Assembly: GCA_014804565.1 (NCBI GenBank)
Contig: JAAUZN010000062.1
Location: 6,650 to 12,096 of the forward strand
Origin: Lachnospiraceae bacterium
GTDB lineage: Bacteria > Bacillota > Clostridia > Lachnospirales > Lachnospiraceae
Direction: 5' to 3'
Length of the DNA: 5,447 nucleotides
Each line of letters opens with the position of its first letter. The first letter of the stretch is position 1. A program made the position numbers and the translations under genes. Of the stretch, positions 4,431 through 5,447 are shown one piece after another. Under the pieces are notes generated by a model. The model did not search any database. It saw nothing but the letters and a program-made list of their open reading frames with translations, and was not told the origin of the DNA.

Positions 4431-5447
4431 GTCTTTTTTTGAAGTTTTTCCCACTTTGAAACTGGATACGGGGCTGAAGGATCTGTTTGAGAACGTTACC
4501 GTAGAAAAGGTGACGAGTACTAAGCGGAAAGACTTTTTGCGCGTTTATATTGCTTCGGAGCATCTCATCAGCAAAGAGGATGTGTACCGGGTGGAGAAGG
4601 AGATCGGCAGGCAGTTTTTTCCGAAAATGCCCATTGTAGTCAAGTTCTATGAAAGATTTCATCTCTCCGGGCAGTATGACGCTGAAAAATTGATGGACGC
4701 TTACGGAGAGAGCATTCGGCTGGAGCTGCAGGAGGCTTCCCCTGTGGAGTATAATCTGTTCAAACGGGCGGATATTGCCTTTGACGGGAGTAATATGCAG
4801 CTGACGCTGGAGGACACGGTGCCCGGCAGGGAGAAGGCGGCGGAGCTTACGCGCATTCTGGAAAAAATATATAACGAGCGTTGCGGAATCCCGGTGCAGA
4901 TAGATATTTCCTACAAGGAGCGTAAAACGGGGAAATATCGGGAGGAGGACGAGCACAGACTGGCAATGCAGGTGGCGGAGATCTCGGCAAGAGCTGGGTA
5001 TGCCGTAGCTGCAAAGGCGAATGGTCTGTGGGACAAGGAGAAGCCGGAGAAGAGTGGAGAGTCGGTGGGTGAGTCTGTGGAGAAGCCGGTAAAGCAGGAG
5101 AAACCGGTGGAATTTGCTGCTGCGGCAGGACAGCCGAAACGCCGATCCGGTGACCGGGATCGGGGCGATCAGAAGCGTCCTTTGAAGCGCTCTGACAATC
5201 CCGATGTGATCTATGGCAGAGACTTCGATGAGGAGGCCATGCCCATTGAGGATATCATCGGGGAGATGGGCGAGGTGGTCATCCGCGGGAAGGTGATCCA
5301 TAAAGACAGCCGGGAGATCAAGAACGAGCGCATGATCCTGATCTATGATATCACGGACTACACGGATACCATGACGGTCAAGTTCTTTGTACATAAAGAG
5401 CAGGCAAACGAAATAACGGATGTTATGAAAGAGGGGACTTTTGTCAA
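4423..5447 (+). CDS. polC: DNA polymerase III alpha subunit, PolC type, N-terminal part (cut by window edge)
   Basis: The first 341 codons of PolC, the replicative polymerase of low-GC Gram-positive bacteria with a built-in 3'-5' exonuclease. The frame is open to the right edge; full-length proteins have about 1400 residues, so the exonuclease, PHP and polymerase modules lie outside. Visible parts are an N-terminal domain region (about 1-195) starting SFFEVFPTL; a low-complexity charged linker (about 200-258) rich in K, E, P and R with repeated EKP units; and the OB-fold region starting at VIYGRDFDEEAMPIEDI (262-278), continuing with VVIRGKVIHKDSRE (285-298) and LIYDITDYTDTMTVKFF (306-322), which binds single-stranded DNA in this family. 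The ATG at 4423 is the first in-frame start and gives the expected N terminus. It overlaps the end of ispG. A run of seven T (4434-4440) falls in codons 4-6. Confidence 0.93.
   Translation, partial: MSKSFFEVFPTLKLDTGLKDLFENVTVEKVTSTKRKDFLRVYIASEHLISKEDVYRVEKEIGRQFFPKMPIVVKFYERFHLSGQYDAEKLMDAYGESIRLELQEASPVEYNLFKRADIAFDGSNMQLTLEDTVPGREKAAELTRILEKIYNERCGIPVQIDISYKERKTGKYREEDEHRLAMQVAEISARAGYAVAAKANGLWDKEKPEKSGESVGESVEKPVKQEKPVEFAAAAGQPKRRSGDRDRGDQKRPLKRSDNPDVIYGRDFDEEAMPIEDIIGEMGEVVIRGKVIHKDSREIKNERMILIYDITDYTDTMTVKFFVHKEQANEITDVMKEGTFV

Noticed and set aside
4411..4440. Possible terminator at the seven-T run just inside polC
   Set aside because: No stable hairpin precedes the T-run: only a three-pair stem can be drawn. 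The T-run is ordinary Ser-Phe-Phe coding sequence.
4390..5394. Long open frame of 334 codons on the minus strand opposite polC
   Set aside because: It lies entirely antisense to a recognisable PolC, except for about 30 bases in ispG. The product is a His/Leu/Arg-rich sequence without domain motifs, as expected when codons are read in reverse.

Overview
The window is a bacterial chromosomal segment with every gene on the + strand. It most likely comes from the Clostridia (Firmicutes), probably a Lachnospiraceae-like organism. The evidence is a PolC-type DNA polymerase III directly after ispG, the dxr-rseP-ispG-polC gene order known from clostridia, AGGAG-type ribosome binding sites, and TTGnnn/TATAAT-type promoter sequence. 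The species cannot be named from the sequence alone.

Layout: (1) The 3' end of dxr (MEP isoprenoid pathway) enters from the left edge and ends at 330. (2) rseP, an intramembrane site-2 zinc protease, follows 11 bases later and ends at 1445. A strong intrinsic terminator hairpin is built around the rseP stop codon. (3) A 280-base gap (1446-1725) holds no protein gene but contains several inverted repeats, a candidate promoter, and the ribosome binding site for the next gene. (4) A two-gene phosphorylation module follows: a compact PP2C-type Ser/Thr phosphatase (1726-2442) and a cytosolic Hanks-type Ser/Thr kinase (2464-3330), 21 bases apart and almost certainly co-transcribed. (5) Four bases after the kinase stop codon begins a near-consensus housekeeping promoter. 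Its -10 box lies six bases upstream of the ispG ATG, which suggests a leaderless mRNA. (6) ispG (3369-4430) overlaps by eight bases the start of polC, which runs off the right edge.

How the genes fit together: Dxr and IspG are the first committed and the penultimate enzymes of the MEP route to isoprenoid precursors, which include the undecaprenyl carrier used in cell-wall synthesis. RseP processes membrane-bound regulators such as anti-sigma factors. PolC is the replicative polymerase. The kinase/phosphatase pair is the unexpected part. It splits an otherwise conserved housekeeping cluster, is bounded by a terminator on one side and a new promoter on the other, and has neither the PASTA repeats nor the membrane segment of the usual Firmicutes PrkC/Stk1 kinase. 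It is best read as an accessory reversible-phosphorylation switch of unknown target. I see no mobile-element genes, CRISPR arrays, tRNAs or rRNAs.
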